From NCBI GenBank assembly GCA_028281785.1, contig JANQJG010000040.1, positions 1-48,702 of the forward strand: a stretch of 48,702 bases of DNA, in the 5' to 3' direction. Below the pieces are notes generated by a model, which saw only the letters and a list, made by a program, of their open reading frames with translations, had not been told where the DNA came from and did no database searches. The position numbers and the translations under genes were made by a program. The stretch is from Rhodospirillales bacterium (GTDB lineage Bacteria; Pseudomonadota; Alphaproteobacteria; Rhodospirillales; Shumkoniaceae). Below, in pieces: positions 8,778 through 17,528 of the stretch (position 1 is its first letter; every line of letters starts with the position of its first letter).

Positions 8778-9761
8778 TTGGCAATACCCTATGTGCAGCT
8801 TCTGGTCGGCTTGGCGCTGCTTCTCGGGGGTGGCGAACTGCTCGTCCGGGGAATGACCTCGATCGCGCGGTCGCTCGGCCTTTCGCCTCTTCTTATCGGT
8901 CTCGTCTTCGTCAGCATCGGGACCTCGGCACCGGAGCTGCTGACCAGCGTCGCCGCGGCCCTGAAAGGATCGCCCGGTATCGCCGTGGGCAATGTCGTCG
9001 GCAGCAACATCGCCAATATCCTTCTGGTTCTGGGGACGGTCGCCATCATTTGCCCGATCGCGACACATCGGGAGGCGTTCCTGCGCGATGGCCCCATGGC
9101 CCTGGGCGCCGCCCTGGTCCTGACCGGGATTTGCGTCTTCGGTGAGATCGAACGCGTGGCGGGGGCCATTTTGGTGTTGTCATTGGCCGCGTATGTCTTC
9201 TGGACCTATTGGAGCGAGCAGAAGAGACCCGATGCGGCGGGCGAGCTCCGCGAGGCAGAGGCGAACGCGGTAACCGGCGTCCCGAGGCGAATTCCGATGG
9301 GTATCGGTTTGTCGGTGGCGGGATTCGCGGCCCTCACCCTGGGGGCCGATACGATGGTTGGCGGGGCGATCACGCTGGCGCGCGCGTGGGGAATGTCCGA
9401 ATCGGCCATCGGGCTCAGCGTTATCGCGGTGGGGACATCCTTGCCCGAGCTTGCGGCGTCGACCATTGCCGCCCTTCGGCGCCAGGCGGATCTGGCCTTC
9501 GGGAGCGTGATCGGCAGCAATATCTTCAATGTTTTCGGTATCTTGGGAACGGCAGCGCTGGTTCGCCCCATGACGGTTCCGCAGGATATCGCGGCCTTCG
9601 ATCTCGCCGCCATGCTGGGAGCCACGCTCATTCTTGTTTTGTTCGCCGTGACCGGTTGGCGCCTGAATCGTTGGGAGGGGGGCGTTTTTCTCGCCGCCTA
9701 CGCAACCTACCTGTATAGCTTGGTGGAGCCCGGCTCGCGGGCGGCCCTCGGCTTCTCATAG
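8778..9761 (+). CDS. Calcium/sodium antiporter (CaCA superfamily, YrbG-like)
   Basis: The product is a 327-residue membrane protein with two homologous halves. Each half carries an alpha-repeat of the Ca2+/cation antiporter superfamily: GTSAPELLTS with GNVVGSNIANI in the first, and GTSLPELAAS with GSVIGSNIFNV in the second. Those Glu and Asn/Ser residues coordinate the cation in structurally known members. I chose TTG at 8778 because GGGAGG lies at 8765-8770 with proper spacing and because the upstream 50 codons are charged and non-membranous. About ten transmembrane segments are visible. It probably exports Ca2+ in exchange for Na+ or H+. The next gene, a CBS-pair protein, follows in the same direction. 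Confidence 0.92.
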   Translation: MAIPYVQLLVGLALLLGGGELLVRGMTSIARSLGLSPLLIGLVFVSIGTSAPELLTSVAAALKGSPGIAVGNVVGSNIANILLVLGTVAIICPIATHREAFLRDGPMALGAALVLTGICVFGEIERVAGAILVLSLAAYVFWTYWSEQKRPDAAGELREAEANAVTGVPRRIPMGIGLSVAGFAALTLGADTMVGGAITLARAWGMSESAIGLSVIAVGTSLPELAASTIAALRRQADLAFGSVIGSNIFNVFGILGTAALVRPMTVPQDIAAFDLAAMLGATLILVLFAVTGWRLNRWEGGVFLAAYATYLYSLVEPGSRAALGFS

Positions 9762-9878
9762 CGTGCCGGAACTGGTAACAACCAAAAGCCAAGCCGAGAC
9801 CGGGCGTATCGGCGCGTTTGCGCCGACAAGCCGGGCGGGAGGCAACAAAATTGACCAAGTTGGCAGGAGTGCCGTTCC

Positions 9879-10310
9879 ATGGACGTCGAAACGATACTGG
9901 ATTTAAAAGGCCACGACACCTTCACCATCGCTGCCGATGCGAAGATCGCGGATGCCGTCGCCACGCTGAAGACTCGCGGTGTGGGCGCTTTGGTGGTGAG
10001 CGATGATGGCTCCCATGTCGACGGCATTCTGTCCGAACGCGACATCGTGCGGGGACTGGCCGAACTTGGCCCCGCCGTTCTCGACGAAACGGTCGGCCGG
10101 CTTATGACCAAGCAGGTTTTCACCTGCGCGCCCGAAGACTCGACGGTCAGCGTGATGGCGGTCATGAGCGGCCGCCGCCTGCGGCATGTCCCCGTCGTCA
10201 AGGACGGCGTACTCTGCGGCATGATCAGCAGCGGAGATGTGATGAAGAAGCGTCTCGACGAGATCGGCGCGGAGGCGGAGGAAATGCGCCGCTACATCGC
10301 CACGGCGTGA
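9879..10310 (+). CDS. CBS domain-pair protein
   Basis: The 143-residue protein is essentially one Bateman module: CBS1 covers about residues 1-65 and CBS2 about 72-130. Characteristic elements are the VGALVVSDDG...GILSERDIVRGL motif and the second RRLRHVPVVKDG...GMISSGDVMKK motif. Such modules bind adenine nucleotides (AMP, ATP, NAD, SAM) and act as energy sensors. Stand-alone pairs of this size are frequent in alphaproteobacteria; their partners are mostly unknown. The start at 9879 is preceded by GGCAGGAG. It follows the antiporter gene by 117 bases. Which target it controls cannot be read from the sequence. Confidence 0.9.
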   Translation: MDVETILDLKGHDTFTIAADAKIADAVATLKTRGVGALVVSDDGSHVDGILSERDIVRGLAELGPAVLDETVGRLMTKQVFTCAPEDSTVSVMAVMSGRRLRHVPVVKDGVLCGMISSGDVMKKRLDEIGAEAEEMRRYIATA

Positions 10311-10352
10311 TCATTATTGCGCGCTGACGCGTCGTCCTTGAGGGGCCATGTA

Positions 10353-11213
10353 TTATCCCCAGGGGCCCGCGACACCAGCCATTTCGCGCAGCCGCCGGAC
10401 CCGATTCGACATGCTCGGATGGGTCGAGAAGAGGCTGTCGACCTTGTGGGCGTGAAGCGGGTTGACGATGAACAAATGCGCCGTTGCCGGGTTCTTTTCG
10501 GCCGCAATGTTGTCGATCTGCCGGGCAGAGCGGTCGAGCTTTTCCAACGCCGAGGCGAGCCATATCGGCCGGCCGCAGATTTCGGCGCCGACGCGATCGG
10601 CCTCGTACTCCCGGGACCGGGAGATGGCCATCTGAACCAGCATGGCCGCGAAGGGGGCCAGCAAGGCGACCAAAAGAACGCCGACGATCCCGAGCGGGTT
10701 ATTTCGGCTGCCCCCGAAGGCCCCGAAAAACATGGCGAAATTGGCAAGCATGCCGATGGCGCCCGCGATCGTCGCTGTCACCGTCATGATCAGGGTGTCG
10801 CGATTGCGCACATGGGCGAGCTCATGCGCCATGACACCCGCGATTTCCTCTTGGGTGAGGCTGCGCAGCAGCCCGGTCGTGGCCGCGACCGCCGCGTTTT
10901 CCGGGTTTCGGCCGGTGGCGAAGGCGTTTGGCTGATTGTTGTCGATGATATAGACCTTCGGCATGGGAAGCCGCGCCTGAGCGGCGAGCCGCTCGACAAG
11001 GCCGTAGAGCTCCGGGGCCGTGCGCCGGTCCACCTGCCGCGCACCGTACATGCGCAGCACGACCTTGTCGGAATTCCAGTAGGCGAAGGCATTCATGCCC
11101 AACGCGATAACGAAAGCGAAGACCATGCCGCCCTGGCCACCGACCAAATATCCGGCGGCGAGGAACAGGCCGGTCATTCCGGCGAGCAATATGGCGGTTT
11201 TGGCGTAGCTCAT
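10353..11213 (-). CDS. htpX: Membrane zinc metalloprotease HtpX
   Basis: This 286-residue M48B peptidase takes part in quality control of inner-membrane proteins. Two N-terminal transmembrane segments are at about residues 5-25 and 28-46. The zinc motif HELAH is at 130-134, followed by a further hydrophobic stretch ([22 protein letters not shown]) and the conserved [10 protein letters not shown] segment that supplies the third zinc ligand (Glu). [15 protein letters not shown] (about 96-110) is diagnostic of HtpX. Length matches the family. The gene stands alone, convergent with the CBS gene. Regulation by a heat-shock or envelope-stress system is usual but no site was identified here. Confidence 0.96.
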   Translation of the reverse strand: MSYAKTAILLAGMTGLFLAAGYLVGGQGGMVFAFVIALGMNAFAYWNSDKVVLRMYGARQVDRRTAPELYGLVERLAAQARLPMPKVYIIDNNQPNAFATGRNPENAAVAATTGLLRSLTQEEIAGVMAHELAHVRNRDTLIMTVTATIAGAIGMLANFAMFFGAFGGSRNNPLGIVGVLLVALLAPFAAMLVQMAISRSREYEADRVGAEICGRPIWLASALEKLDRSARQIDNIAAEKNPATAHLFIVNPLHAHKVDSLFSTHPSMSNRVRRLREMAGVAGPWG

Positions 11214-11379
11214 CTTGTGAACACCCGAACACGAAACCAGTCATCCAAGAGATGTCTCCGGCCGGGGCCGAGCGCAATGCCGAACCCGCTCCCGAAACCG
11301 TGAGCGCGGCAGCGAAAGTTCTTTTTTGGCAAGGTATTGTAGAGTCGGATGGCGATTTAGGTGGAGGAGGGCGGTTCGG

Positions 11380-12138
11380 ATGATCGATCTCACGGGAAAA
11401 GTCGTGCTGGTGACCGGCGGCGCGCGCGGGATTGGCGCGGCCATCGTGCGTGGGTTGGCTTCTGTCGGCGCCGAGGCTGCCTTCACCTTTCGCAGCGATC
11501 CCCGTCCTGCCGAAGACCTTGTCTCCGAACTGGGCGGCGAACGCTGTTTTTGCCTGCATGCCGATTTCACGGCCCCTGAAGACACCCGCGCGGCATGGGA
11601 GAGGGCCCTTGCCTGGCGGGGCCGGATCGACGTTTTGGTCAACAATGCGGGCGTCTTCGAGCCGGCCACGATCGATGACAGCGACGACGCCTGGCACCAA
11701 GCCTGGGAGCGGACACTGAGGATCAATCTCGCCGCCGCGGCCGATCTGTGCCGGGCCGCGGTCCGCCACTATCGGGAGCGGGGCGGTGGGATCATCATCA
11801 ACATCGCCAGCCGCGCGGCCTTTCGCGGAGACGACCCGGACTACATGCACTATGCCGCGTCAAAGGGCGGCATGGTGGCCTTGACCCGCAGCCTGGCAAG
11901 GGGGTTCGCCGCCGACAAGGTCCTGGCCTATGTGCTGGCGCCCGGTTTCGTGCGCACGGAGATGGCCGAGGATTATGTCCGCCGACATGGCGAAGAGGGA
12001 ATCCTCGGCGAGATCCCGCTTGGCGAGATGGCCGCGCCCCAGGATGTTGCGGATATCGCGGTGTTTTTGGCGTCGGGTCGGGCGCGGCACGCAACCGGCA
12101 CGGTCATCGATATCAACGGTGCTTCCTATGTACGTTAA
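11380..12138 (+). CDS. SDR family oxidoreductase (FabG-like)
   Basis: The product is a 252-residue classical short-chain dehydrogenase. It has the TGGARGIG cofactor motif near residue 12, NNAG, the catalytic Ser in NIASRAAF and the YAASKGG motif with Tyr and Lys. The start ATG at 11380 is chosen because GGAGGAGG lies at 11362-11369. The C-terminal GTVIDINGASYV is the usual FabG-like end. Substrate preference is not evident; FabG-like enzymes reduce 3-oxoacyl thioesters or oxidise sugars and alcohols. It is divergent from htpX and convergent with the aspartate-dehydrogenase-like gene. Confidence 0.87.
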   Translation: MIDLTGKVVLVTGGARGIGAAIVRGLASVGAEAAFTFRSDPRPAEDLVSELGGERCFCLHADFTAPEDTRAAWERALAWRGRIDVLVNNAGVFEPATIDDSDDAWHQAWERTLRINLAAAADLCRAAVRHYRERGGGIIINIASRAAFRGDDPDYMHYAASKGGMVALTRSLARGFAADKVLAYVLAPGFVRTEMAEDYVRRHGEEGILGEIPLGEMAAPQDVADIAVFLASGRARHATGTVIDINGASYVR

Positions 12139-12166
12139 GTTTTTCATGTAGCTATTTGAAAAATTT
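12137..12166. terminator. AT-rich hairpin between convergent genes
   Basis: AAGTTTTTCA (12137-12146) pairs with TGAAAAATTT (12157-12166), one G-T wobble included, with a 10-base loop. It exactly spans the junction of the SDR gene (plus) and the aspartate-dehydrogenase-like gene (minus), and both sides present T-runs, which suits a bidirectional terminator. Confidence 0.5.
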
Positions 12167-13001
12167 ATGATCCGACGGTGAGCGGCGCGGCGAGTCCGCG
12201 CAGAGCCGCGATTACGCTGAGCGCCGTGATCCGTCCCGTGCGCGGGTTCTCCTCACTGGGTATATTCTCGATGGTCATCGAGAAGCTGGCGCTGTCGGCG
12301 TCGACCTCGATCCGGTGGGTGTTGCGGGTGACCGTCGGGTCCGCCCAGATTTCAAGGCGCGTTTTGTCGGGTCCGACCCCTGCGAGACTGAGCGCAACCG
12401 CCACGTTGAGGTTGGCCGGAAAGCCCTTCGCACCGTCTCGGGCACTACCCTCGAAAAGCCGCAGGGGTTTGCGGACGTTATCGAGGGAGATGCCGTGCTC
12501 CTCGAGATAGGGAGCTCCAGCGAGGCCCCTGGGCGGCTTGCTGGTGACCATGCGCACTGAATGGATGTTGCCCTCGGCGGCGGCGCGCACGGCATCCAGA
12601 CCGATCAGCGCGCCCGTCGGGACCACGATGCGGGCGCCGCATTCGGCGGCCAGATCGATCATCTGGGCGTGAATGAGAAGGGCGCCGACGCTGACCGGCA
12701 TGAAGATCAGCCCCTTTCGCAGGGCCGGCTCGGCGACCTGGGTGAATACGGCGGCCGGCGCGCATTCGATAACAATATCAGCATGATCGGCCAGTTCGCC
12801 AAGGGCCACCACGGGTACCTGTCGCCGGTAGTCGTTCATGCGCCCTTGGGCCTTGCCGATGTCCCGGGCGGAGACCGCAGCCAACTCCAAACCGGGAATA
12901 CCCTTGTCCAAGCGCCGACCAACGGATGCGCCAATGGCTCCGAAACCGCCGATTCCAACGCGTAGGATTGGGCGATCACCTGTTGTCAAATCCGTCACCA
13001 T
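12165..13001 (-). CDS. L-aspartate dehydrogenase-like protein (NadX/DUF108 family)
   Basis: The 278-residue product has a Rossmann motif (GIGGFGAIGASVGRRL) and the DUF108 domain, including VPTGALIGLDAVRAA and TSKPPRGL, matching NAD(P)-dependent L-aspartate dehydrogenases. These interconvert aspartate and oxaloacetate or iminoaspartate. I place the start at 13001, just before the cofactor-binding strand; the frame stays open to 13160, and no clear ribosome site decides the matter. It is not beside nadA/nadC, as NadX usually is. Instead it is divergent from a complete TctCBA transporter, suggesting a catabolic role on an imported amino- or dicarboxylic acid (inference). The enzyme might act on another amino acid. 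Confidence 0.83.
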   Translation of the reverse strand: MVTDLTTGDRPILRVGIGGFGAIGASVGRRLDKGIPGLELAAVSARDIGKAQGRMNDYRRQVPVVALGELADHADIVIECAPAAVFTQVAEPALRKGLIFMPVSVGALLIHAQMIDLAAECGARIVVPTGALIGLDAVRAAAEGNIHSVRMVTSKPPRGLAGAPYLEEHGISLDNVRKPLRLFEGSARDGAKGFPANLNVAVALSLAGVGPDKTRLEIWADPTVTRNTHRIEVDADSASFSMTIENIPSEENPRTGRITALSVIAALRGLAAPLTVGS

Positions 13002-13192
13002 TTCATAATTGTTGTAGGAGTGTGCCAGCCGCCCCTGGCCGGGCTCAAAAACAGCCTGGGTTCGATAGGTTAGGCCGGCGCCGAGCGCAACATCAAGGGG
13101 GAGGGGGTGCTTTGGGTTCCCGATAATGGGTCGGGGCCTCATCACCCATTCCCTCACCATAAGAACCGAGACTTCAAACAGGGAGAATGAAC

Positions 13193-14179
13193 ATGAAAAT
13201 ACCTTTCCTGCGTTCCATCCTCGCCGCGACTGGGGTGGCGGCCGTCCTGGCCCTATCGCCGGTGGGCCCAGCCCAGGCGGCTGATATTCCGTGCAGCACG
13301 GCGAAGCTAATCGTCCCCTGGGGCGCCGGCGGCGGAACCGACGTTCTGTTCCGGATCTTCGCGGAAACGGCCAACAAGCATGGCGCCGAACCGCAGCTCC
13401 AGGTGGTGAATATCGGCGGCCAGGGCGGAAACAAGGGCGCCAAGGAAGCCCGCAAGGCGAAAGCGGATGGATGTACCCTGTTCGCCATCCATCAAAGCGC
13501 CATCACCAGCTATCTGACGGGCCGCGTGGACTTTACCTGGGACGCGTTCGAGCCGGTGGCGATGCTGACCCGCACCCCGCTGATCGTCGGCGCGAATCCC
13601 GACGTGCCCTACAGCAACGTCAAGGAACTCGTCTCCGAGGCCAACGATCGTCCCGGAGAGGTTCTCGCGGGCGGGACGTTGGGATCGACCAGCCATTTCT
13701 TCTTCCTGCTGATCGAAGACGCAACCGACGTCAAGCTGAAGCACATTTCCTATGACGGCACGCGTCAGCGCATGACTGCCTTGTTGGCCAAGAATATCGA
13801 GATTGGCGAGATCAACCTCGCCGCCGCGAAGAAATACATTCAGACCAACGAGCTGAAGGCGCTCGGCATCAGCACGGCGGAACGCCACCCAGACATCCCC
13901 GATGTTGCGACCCTGCAGGAACAGGGCATCGACATCGTTTATGGGACAGATCGTGGCATCATGCTGCCGAAGGGAACCCCGAAGGAGATCGTGGATCACT
14001 ACGTCCAAATTCTGGAGAAGGTTGCCAAGGACTCGGCGTACATCAAGGCGATCGAGGCCAAGGGATCCTCGGTCGAGTTTACGCCTGGCGACGCGTATCG
14101 CGACTACTTCGACGAGACGTTTACGAAGTGGAAGGCGATCGCGGAGAAGGTCGGCGTCTATAAGCAGAAAGATAGCTGA
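13193..14179 (+). CDS. tctC: TctC/Bug-family TTT substrate-binding protein
   Basis: The 328-residue periplasmic receptor of a tripartite tricarboxylate transporter. It has a signal peptide (IPFLRSILAATGVAAVLALS, cleavage near AQAAD) and the mature opening with KLIVPWGAGGGTDVLFR, the typical first pincer loop, followed by VVNIGGQGG in the second. I chose ATG 13193 because GGGAGA at 13181-13186 leaves six bases, whereas ATG 13187 would touch it. Unlike most paralogues it has Cys residues (IPCSTAK and DGCTLF) that could form a disulfide. It heads the TctCBA operon, and a hairpin separates it from tctB, so it is probably made in excess. The ligand is unknown. Confidence 0.94.
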   Translation: MKIPFLRSILAATGVAAVLALSPVGPAQAADIPCSTAKLIVPWGAGGGTDVLFRIFAETANKHGAEPQLQVVNIGGQGGNKGAKEARKAKADGCTLFAIHQSAITSYLTGRVDFTWDAFEPVAMLTRTPLIVGANPDVPYSNVKELVSEANDRPGEVLAGGTLGSTSHFFFLLIEDATDVKLKHISYDGTRQRMTALLAKNIEIGEINLAAAKKYIQTNELKALGISTAERHPDIPDVATLQEQGIDIVYGTDRGIMLPKGTPKEIVDHYVQILEKVAKDSAYIKAIEAKGSSVEFTPGDAYRDYFDETFTKWKAIAEKVGVYKQKDS

Positions 14180-14201
14180 CGCCAACGCCACATACGGCAA
14201 C

Positions 14202-14226
14202 GGCCCGCCAGTTTGTCTGGCGGGCC
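14202..14226 (+). terminator. Perfect 10-bp intercistronic hairpin between tctC and tctB
   Basis: GGCCCGCCAG (14202-14211) and CTGGCGGGCC (14217-14226) form a perfect 10-bp stem with a 5-base loop, 22 bases after the tctC stop. No T-run follows. It could be a partial terminator or an mRNA 3'-end stabiliser giving more receptor than membrane subunits, as described for other binding-protein operons. Confidence 0.6.
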
Positions 14227-14260
14227 GATTGGTTCAAAACGCGCGGGGAGGCGCGATCCG

Positions 14261-14746
14261 ATGGGCCGATTGAACCGGGACACCTATGTCGCGCTGTTTC
14301 TTCTCTTCGCTTGCGGCGTGTTCTTCTGGGCCACGCTTCAGGTCGAAGACATGGGCTATGGCACCATCGGCTCAGAAGTTTGGCCTCAACTGATCCTTGC
14401 CGTCCTGTTCGCCCTGACGCTGGGATACCTGTTTCAGTCACTGCGGAAGCAGCAGGAGCAGCCGCTGTTCGAAGGGGGCGTCAGAGGCTTCCTCCGGCGA
14501 TACCGTAACGCCCTTTGGTGCTATGCCCTGTTCTTTCTGTTTCTTATCACGCTGCCTTGGCTAGGCATGCTCCTGGGCGGCATCCTGTTTGTTTTCCTGG
14601 CCCTGACCGTGCTGGGCGAGCGGACGCCGAGGGCTGTCGGCATCCATGCGCTTATCGCGCTAGGGTCGATCACCGCGATGTGGGCGATCTTCACCTTTGG
14701 TCTGCGCGTGATCCTTCCCGAGGGAGAGGTCTTCTCGGTTTTGTGA
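14261..14746 (+). CDS. tctB: TctB family small membrane subunit of TTT transporter
   Basis: The 161-residue protein has four hydrophobic segments (around residues 9-26, 41-59, 83-106 and 128-150), the topology of TctB. This subunit is poorly conserved but always accompanies TctA. The motif-like GTIGSEVWPQLIL segment after helix 1 is the usual TctB feature (G..x.fP.l). ATG 14261 is preceded by GGGGAGG at 14245-14251. It follows tctC after a hairpin and precedes tctA by 85 bases, a gap that is unusually AT-rich. The exact role of TctB in transport is not established for the family. Confidence 0.88.
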   Translation: MGRLNRDTYVALFLLFACGVFFWATLQVEDMGYGTIGSEVWPQLILAVLFALTLGYLFQSLRKQQEQPLFEGGVRGFLRRYRNALWCYALFFLFLITLPWLGMLLGGILFVFLALTVLGERTPRAVGIHALIALGSITAMWAIFTFGLRVILPEGEVFSVL

Positions 14747-14831
14747 CGGACGAGACGACGATGATCTTCTCCGGCAAAGAAGAACCTGTGAGATAATTAA
14801 AAAACAATATGTTATGAAGATAAATTAAATT

Positions 14832-16517
14832 ATGATGTTAGAAAACCTGTTGGCCGCCTTCACGGCCGTCTTCGACATCACGACTCTCGGCTTCATGCTG
14901 GTCGGTGTGACGGCCGGGTTGATCGCGGGCGCGATCCCTGGCTTCACGATTACCATGGCCGTGGTGCTGACGCTGCCCTTCACCTTCGGCATGCCGGCCG
15001 AGCAGGGGTTGGCGGTCATGCTCGCGGTTTTCGTCGGTGGTCTGTCCGGCGGTCTGATGTCCGGCATGCTGACGGGGATTCCAGGGACGCCGTCCTCCGT
15101 CGCCACCACCTTCGACGGATTCCCGATGGCCCGCAAGGGGCGCCCCGGATTGGCCCTGGGTATCGGGGTCTGGTCGTCCTTCTTCGGCGGTCTGATCAGC
15201 GCCGTGCTGCTCGTCGCCCTGGCGCCGCAGCTGGCGAGACTGGGCCTCGAGTTCGGTCCCTGGGATTACTTCTCGCTGGTGATGTTTGCGCTGACGATCA
15301 CCGCCAGCCTCGCCGGCGACAACATGCTCAAGGGGCTGATCGCCGGGGCGCTCGGATTGCTCGCGGCGACGATCGGCGAGGACGACATCAACGGCGTCGC
15401 CCGGCTGAATTTCGGACTCGATTCGCTGAAACAGGGGTTCGCTTTCCTGCCGGTGTTGATCGGGCTCTTTGCCTTCAGCCAGCTACTCAGCGATGTGGAG
15501 GACCCTGACCGGGCGAAAAAAGCCCTGATGACCGGCGCAACCAAGGCCGTGAAGGTCGAACACCGGCGCGCGATCGGCGAGGTGCTGACGCGCTGGCGCA
15601 ATCTGGTTCAGTCCGCGCTGATCGGCCTGTTCACCGGCATTCTTCCCGGGGCGGGCGGCTCCATCTCCAACATTCTGGCCTACGATCAAGCAAAAAAGAC
15701 CTCAAAAGAGCCAGAGAAGTTCGGGACCGGCGTCCCGGACGGGATCGTGGCGTCGGAAGCCGCGAACAACGCCACCGCGGGCGGCGCGTTGATCATGATG
15801 ATGGCCCTTGGCATCCCGGGCGATATCGTCACCGCCATCATGCTCGGCGCCCTGCTGATCCACGACGTGGTGCCAAGCCCGTCCTTCATCGGCGACGAGC
15901 CGGTGCTCGCCTATGGCATCTTCGTGGCCTTCTTCCTCGCGCATTTCATGATGATCGGGATGCAGGCCTTTTGCCTGCGGATCTTCGTGCTGGTCACCAA
16001 GGTGCCCATGTACACCCTGGCGGCGGTCATCCTGGCCTATTGCGCGATCGGCGTTTTCGCCCTTCACAACATCGTTTTCGACATCTGGACGCTGTTCTGG
16101 TTCGGGGTGATCGGCTACACCATGCGCGTGCTGGGTTTCCCGCTCGCGCCGATGATCCTGGGCGTGGTGCTGGGCAATATCGCGGAGGTGAACCTGTCCC
16201 GGGCACTGGCGATCAGCAGCGACGTGACGCTGTTCTTCACGCGGCCGTGGTCGCTGTTCTTCGTGACCATCGCGCTCTTCTCGGCCGTGTTTCCCTGGTA
16301 TCAGAAGCACCGAGGCCAACAGCGCTGGACCCTGGTCTTCATCCCGGTTCTGTGCATGGCGGTCTCGCCGCCGCTGTTCATGATGGAAGGCATCACGCGA
16401 CCGATCGTCGGCGGCCTGCTTCTGGTGCTGGGTGGTTACATGCTTTGGCGCCGGTGGCAGGGTGGGTGGAAGCTTGACGCGCCGATCGAGCATCCCGCGC
16501 CCGTCAAGGAGACTTGA
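14832..16517 (+). CDS. tctA: TctA family large permease subunit of TTT transporter
   Basis: A 561-residue permease with about twelve transmembrane segments. The duplicated TctA signature is visible: GAIPGFTITMAVVLTLPFTF and GTPSSVATTFDGFPMAR in the first half, and GILPGAGGSISNILAYDQAKK with EAANNATAGGAL in the second. These loops form the transport site in the family. The length exceeds the usual 500 or so residues because of extra C-terminal hydrophobic segments (VTIALFSAVFPW and the following helices). The start MMLENLL sits in an AT-rich leader without an obvious Shine-Dalgarno site. Transport is driven by an ion gradient and the ligand is delivered by TctC. Confidence 0.95.
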   Translation: MMLENLLAAFTAVFDITTLGFMLVGVTAGLIAGAIPGFTITMAVVLTLPFTFGMPAEQGLAVMLAVFVGGLSGGLMSGMLTGIPGTPSSVATTFDGFPMARKGRPGLALGIGVWSSFFGGLISAVLLVALAPQLARLGLEFGPWDYFSLVMFALTITASLAGDNMLKGLIAGALGLLAATIGEDDINGVARLNFGLDSLKQGFAFLPVLIGLFAFSQLLSDVEDPDRAKKALMTGATKAVKVEHRRAIGEVLTRWRNLVQSALIGLFTGILPGAGGSISNILAYDQAKKTSKEPEKFGTGVPDGIVASEAANNATAGGALIMMMALGIPGDIVTAIMLGALLIHDVVPSPSFIGDEPVLAYGIFVAFFLAHFMMIGMQAFCLRIFVLVTKVPMYTLAAVILAYCAIGVFALHNIVFDIWTLFWFGVIGYTMRVLGFPLAPMILGVVLGNIAEVNLSRALAISSDVTLFFTRPWSLFFVTIALFSAVFPWYQKHRGQQRWTLVFIPVLCMAVSPPLFMMEGITRPIVGGLLLVLGGYMLWRRWQGGWKLDAPIEHPAPVKET

Positions 16518-16528
16518 AGCCGGCTGCC

Positions 16529-17509
16529 CTAGCCAGAGTAGCAGCCGGCGATCGTCGCGCTCTGCCGAACGAGAGCGAGCACGGCGTCGATCATCGGCGT
16601 CTCGACGCCGACCAGCCGCCCCATCTCGGCCACTGAACCCACCAATGCGTCGATCTCCATCGGCCGGCCACGCTCGAGATCCTGGAGCATGGAGGTCTTG
16701 TGGGCGCCGACGGCGACCGCGCCGTCGATCCGCTTGTCGACCGAGATCGGAAACCTTATGCCGAGGGCCTCGGCGACGGTCTGCGCCTCGACCATCATGG
16801 ACCGCGCGAGCGCCCGTGTTTCCGGAGCCGTGCCGATGACATCGAGCGTCGCGCCGGTCAGCGCGCTGATCGGATTAAAGCTCACATTGCCCCAGAGCTT
16901 GATCCACATCTCGTCCCGGATGCGGGGCCGAACCGGCGCCTTCAGGCCAGCTTCGATAAGCGCCCGGCTCAGCCGCGTCGCGCGATCGGATCGGCTGCCG
17001 TCCGGTTCGCCGAGGGTGAAGCGATCCCCCTCGATATGGCGAATGACGCCGGGCACCTCGACTTCCGCCGCCGGATAGACGACGCAGCCAATGGCGCGAC
17101 CAGGACCGATGCCGTCCCACTGCTTGTCACCCGGATCGACGCTTTTGAGACGGTGATCTCGGAACGGGCTCTCGAGTCCGTGGAAGTACCACCAGGGGAT
17201 TCCATTCACCGCCGTGACGACCGCGGTATCCGGACCCAAGAGCGGCTGCATGGCGTCGACGATCCCCGGCACCGAATGGGCCTTCAGGGTCACCACGACA
17301 TAGTCCTGGGGCCCGGCGACCGAGGGATCGTCGGTGCAGGCGGGATGAACGGCCCATTCTCCGTCGTCGCGAAGAAGCTTAAGACCGCTCTCCCGCATCG
17401 CGGCCAGATGAGGGCCGCGGGCGATCAAGGTGACATCCACCCCGCTGCGCGCGAGATGGGCGCCGAGAAGGCCGCCGATGGCGCCCGCGCCGTAGATGCA
17501 GACCTTCAT
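16529..17509 (-). CDS. 2-dehydropantoate 2-reductase family protein (PanE/ApbA-like)
   Basis: The 326-residue protein opens with MKVCIYGAGAIGGLLGAHLARSG, the NADP-binding Rossmann motif of the PanE/ApbA family. The conserved Lys in VTLKAHSV and the C-terminal KLWGNVSFNPISALTGAT segment (catalytic Lys and Asn of ketopantoate reductases) are present. The start is fixed by the Rossmann motif at the N-terminus; the frame stays open upstream but overlaps the ligase gene in another frame. It starts 20 bases after the acyl-CoA ligase gene, so the two form an operon convergent with tctA. Many such paralogues are not pantothenate enzymes, and this context suggests reduction of a different 2-oxo acid. 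Confidence 0.85.
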   Translation of the reverse strand: MKVCIYGAGAIGGLLGAHLARSGVDVTLIARGPHLAAMRESGLKLLRDDGEWAVHPACTDDPSVAGPQDYVVVTLKAHSVPGIVDAMQPLLGPDTAVVTAVNGIPWWYFHGLESPFRDHRLKSVDPGDKQWDGIGPGRAIGCVVYPAAEVEVPGVIRHIEGDRFTLGEPDGSRSDRATRLSRALIEAGLKAPVRPRIRDEMWIKLWGNVSFNPISALTGATLDVIGTAPETRALARSMMVEAQTVAEALGIRFPISVDKRIDGAVAVGAHKTSMLQDLERGRPMEIDALVGSVAEMGRLVGVETPMIDAVLALVRQSATIAGCYSG

Positions 17510-17528
17510 CCGCGCCTCGTTCCGCGTC

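Noticed and set aside
10317..11303. Long plus-strand frame of 328 codons opposite htpX
   Set aside because: The product is His/Arg/Gly-rich without domains and lies entirely antisense to htpX, whose protein is unmistakable; high GC keeps this frame open.
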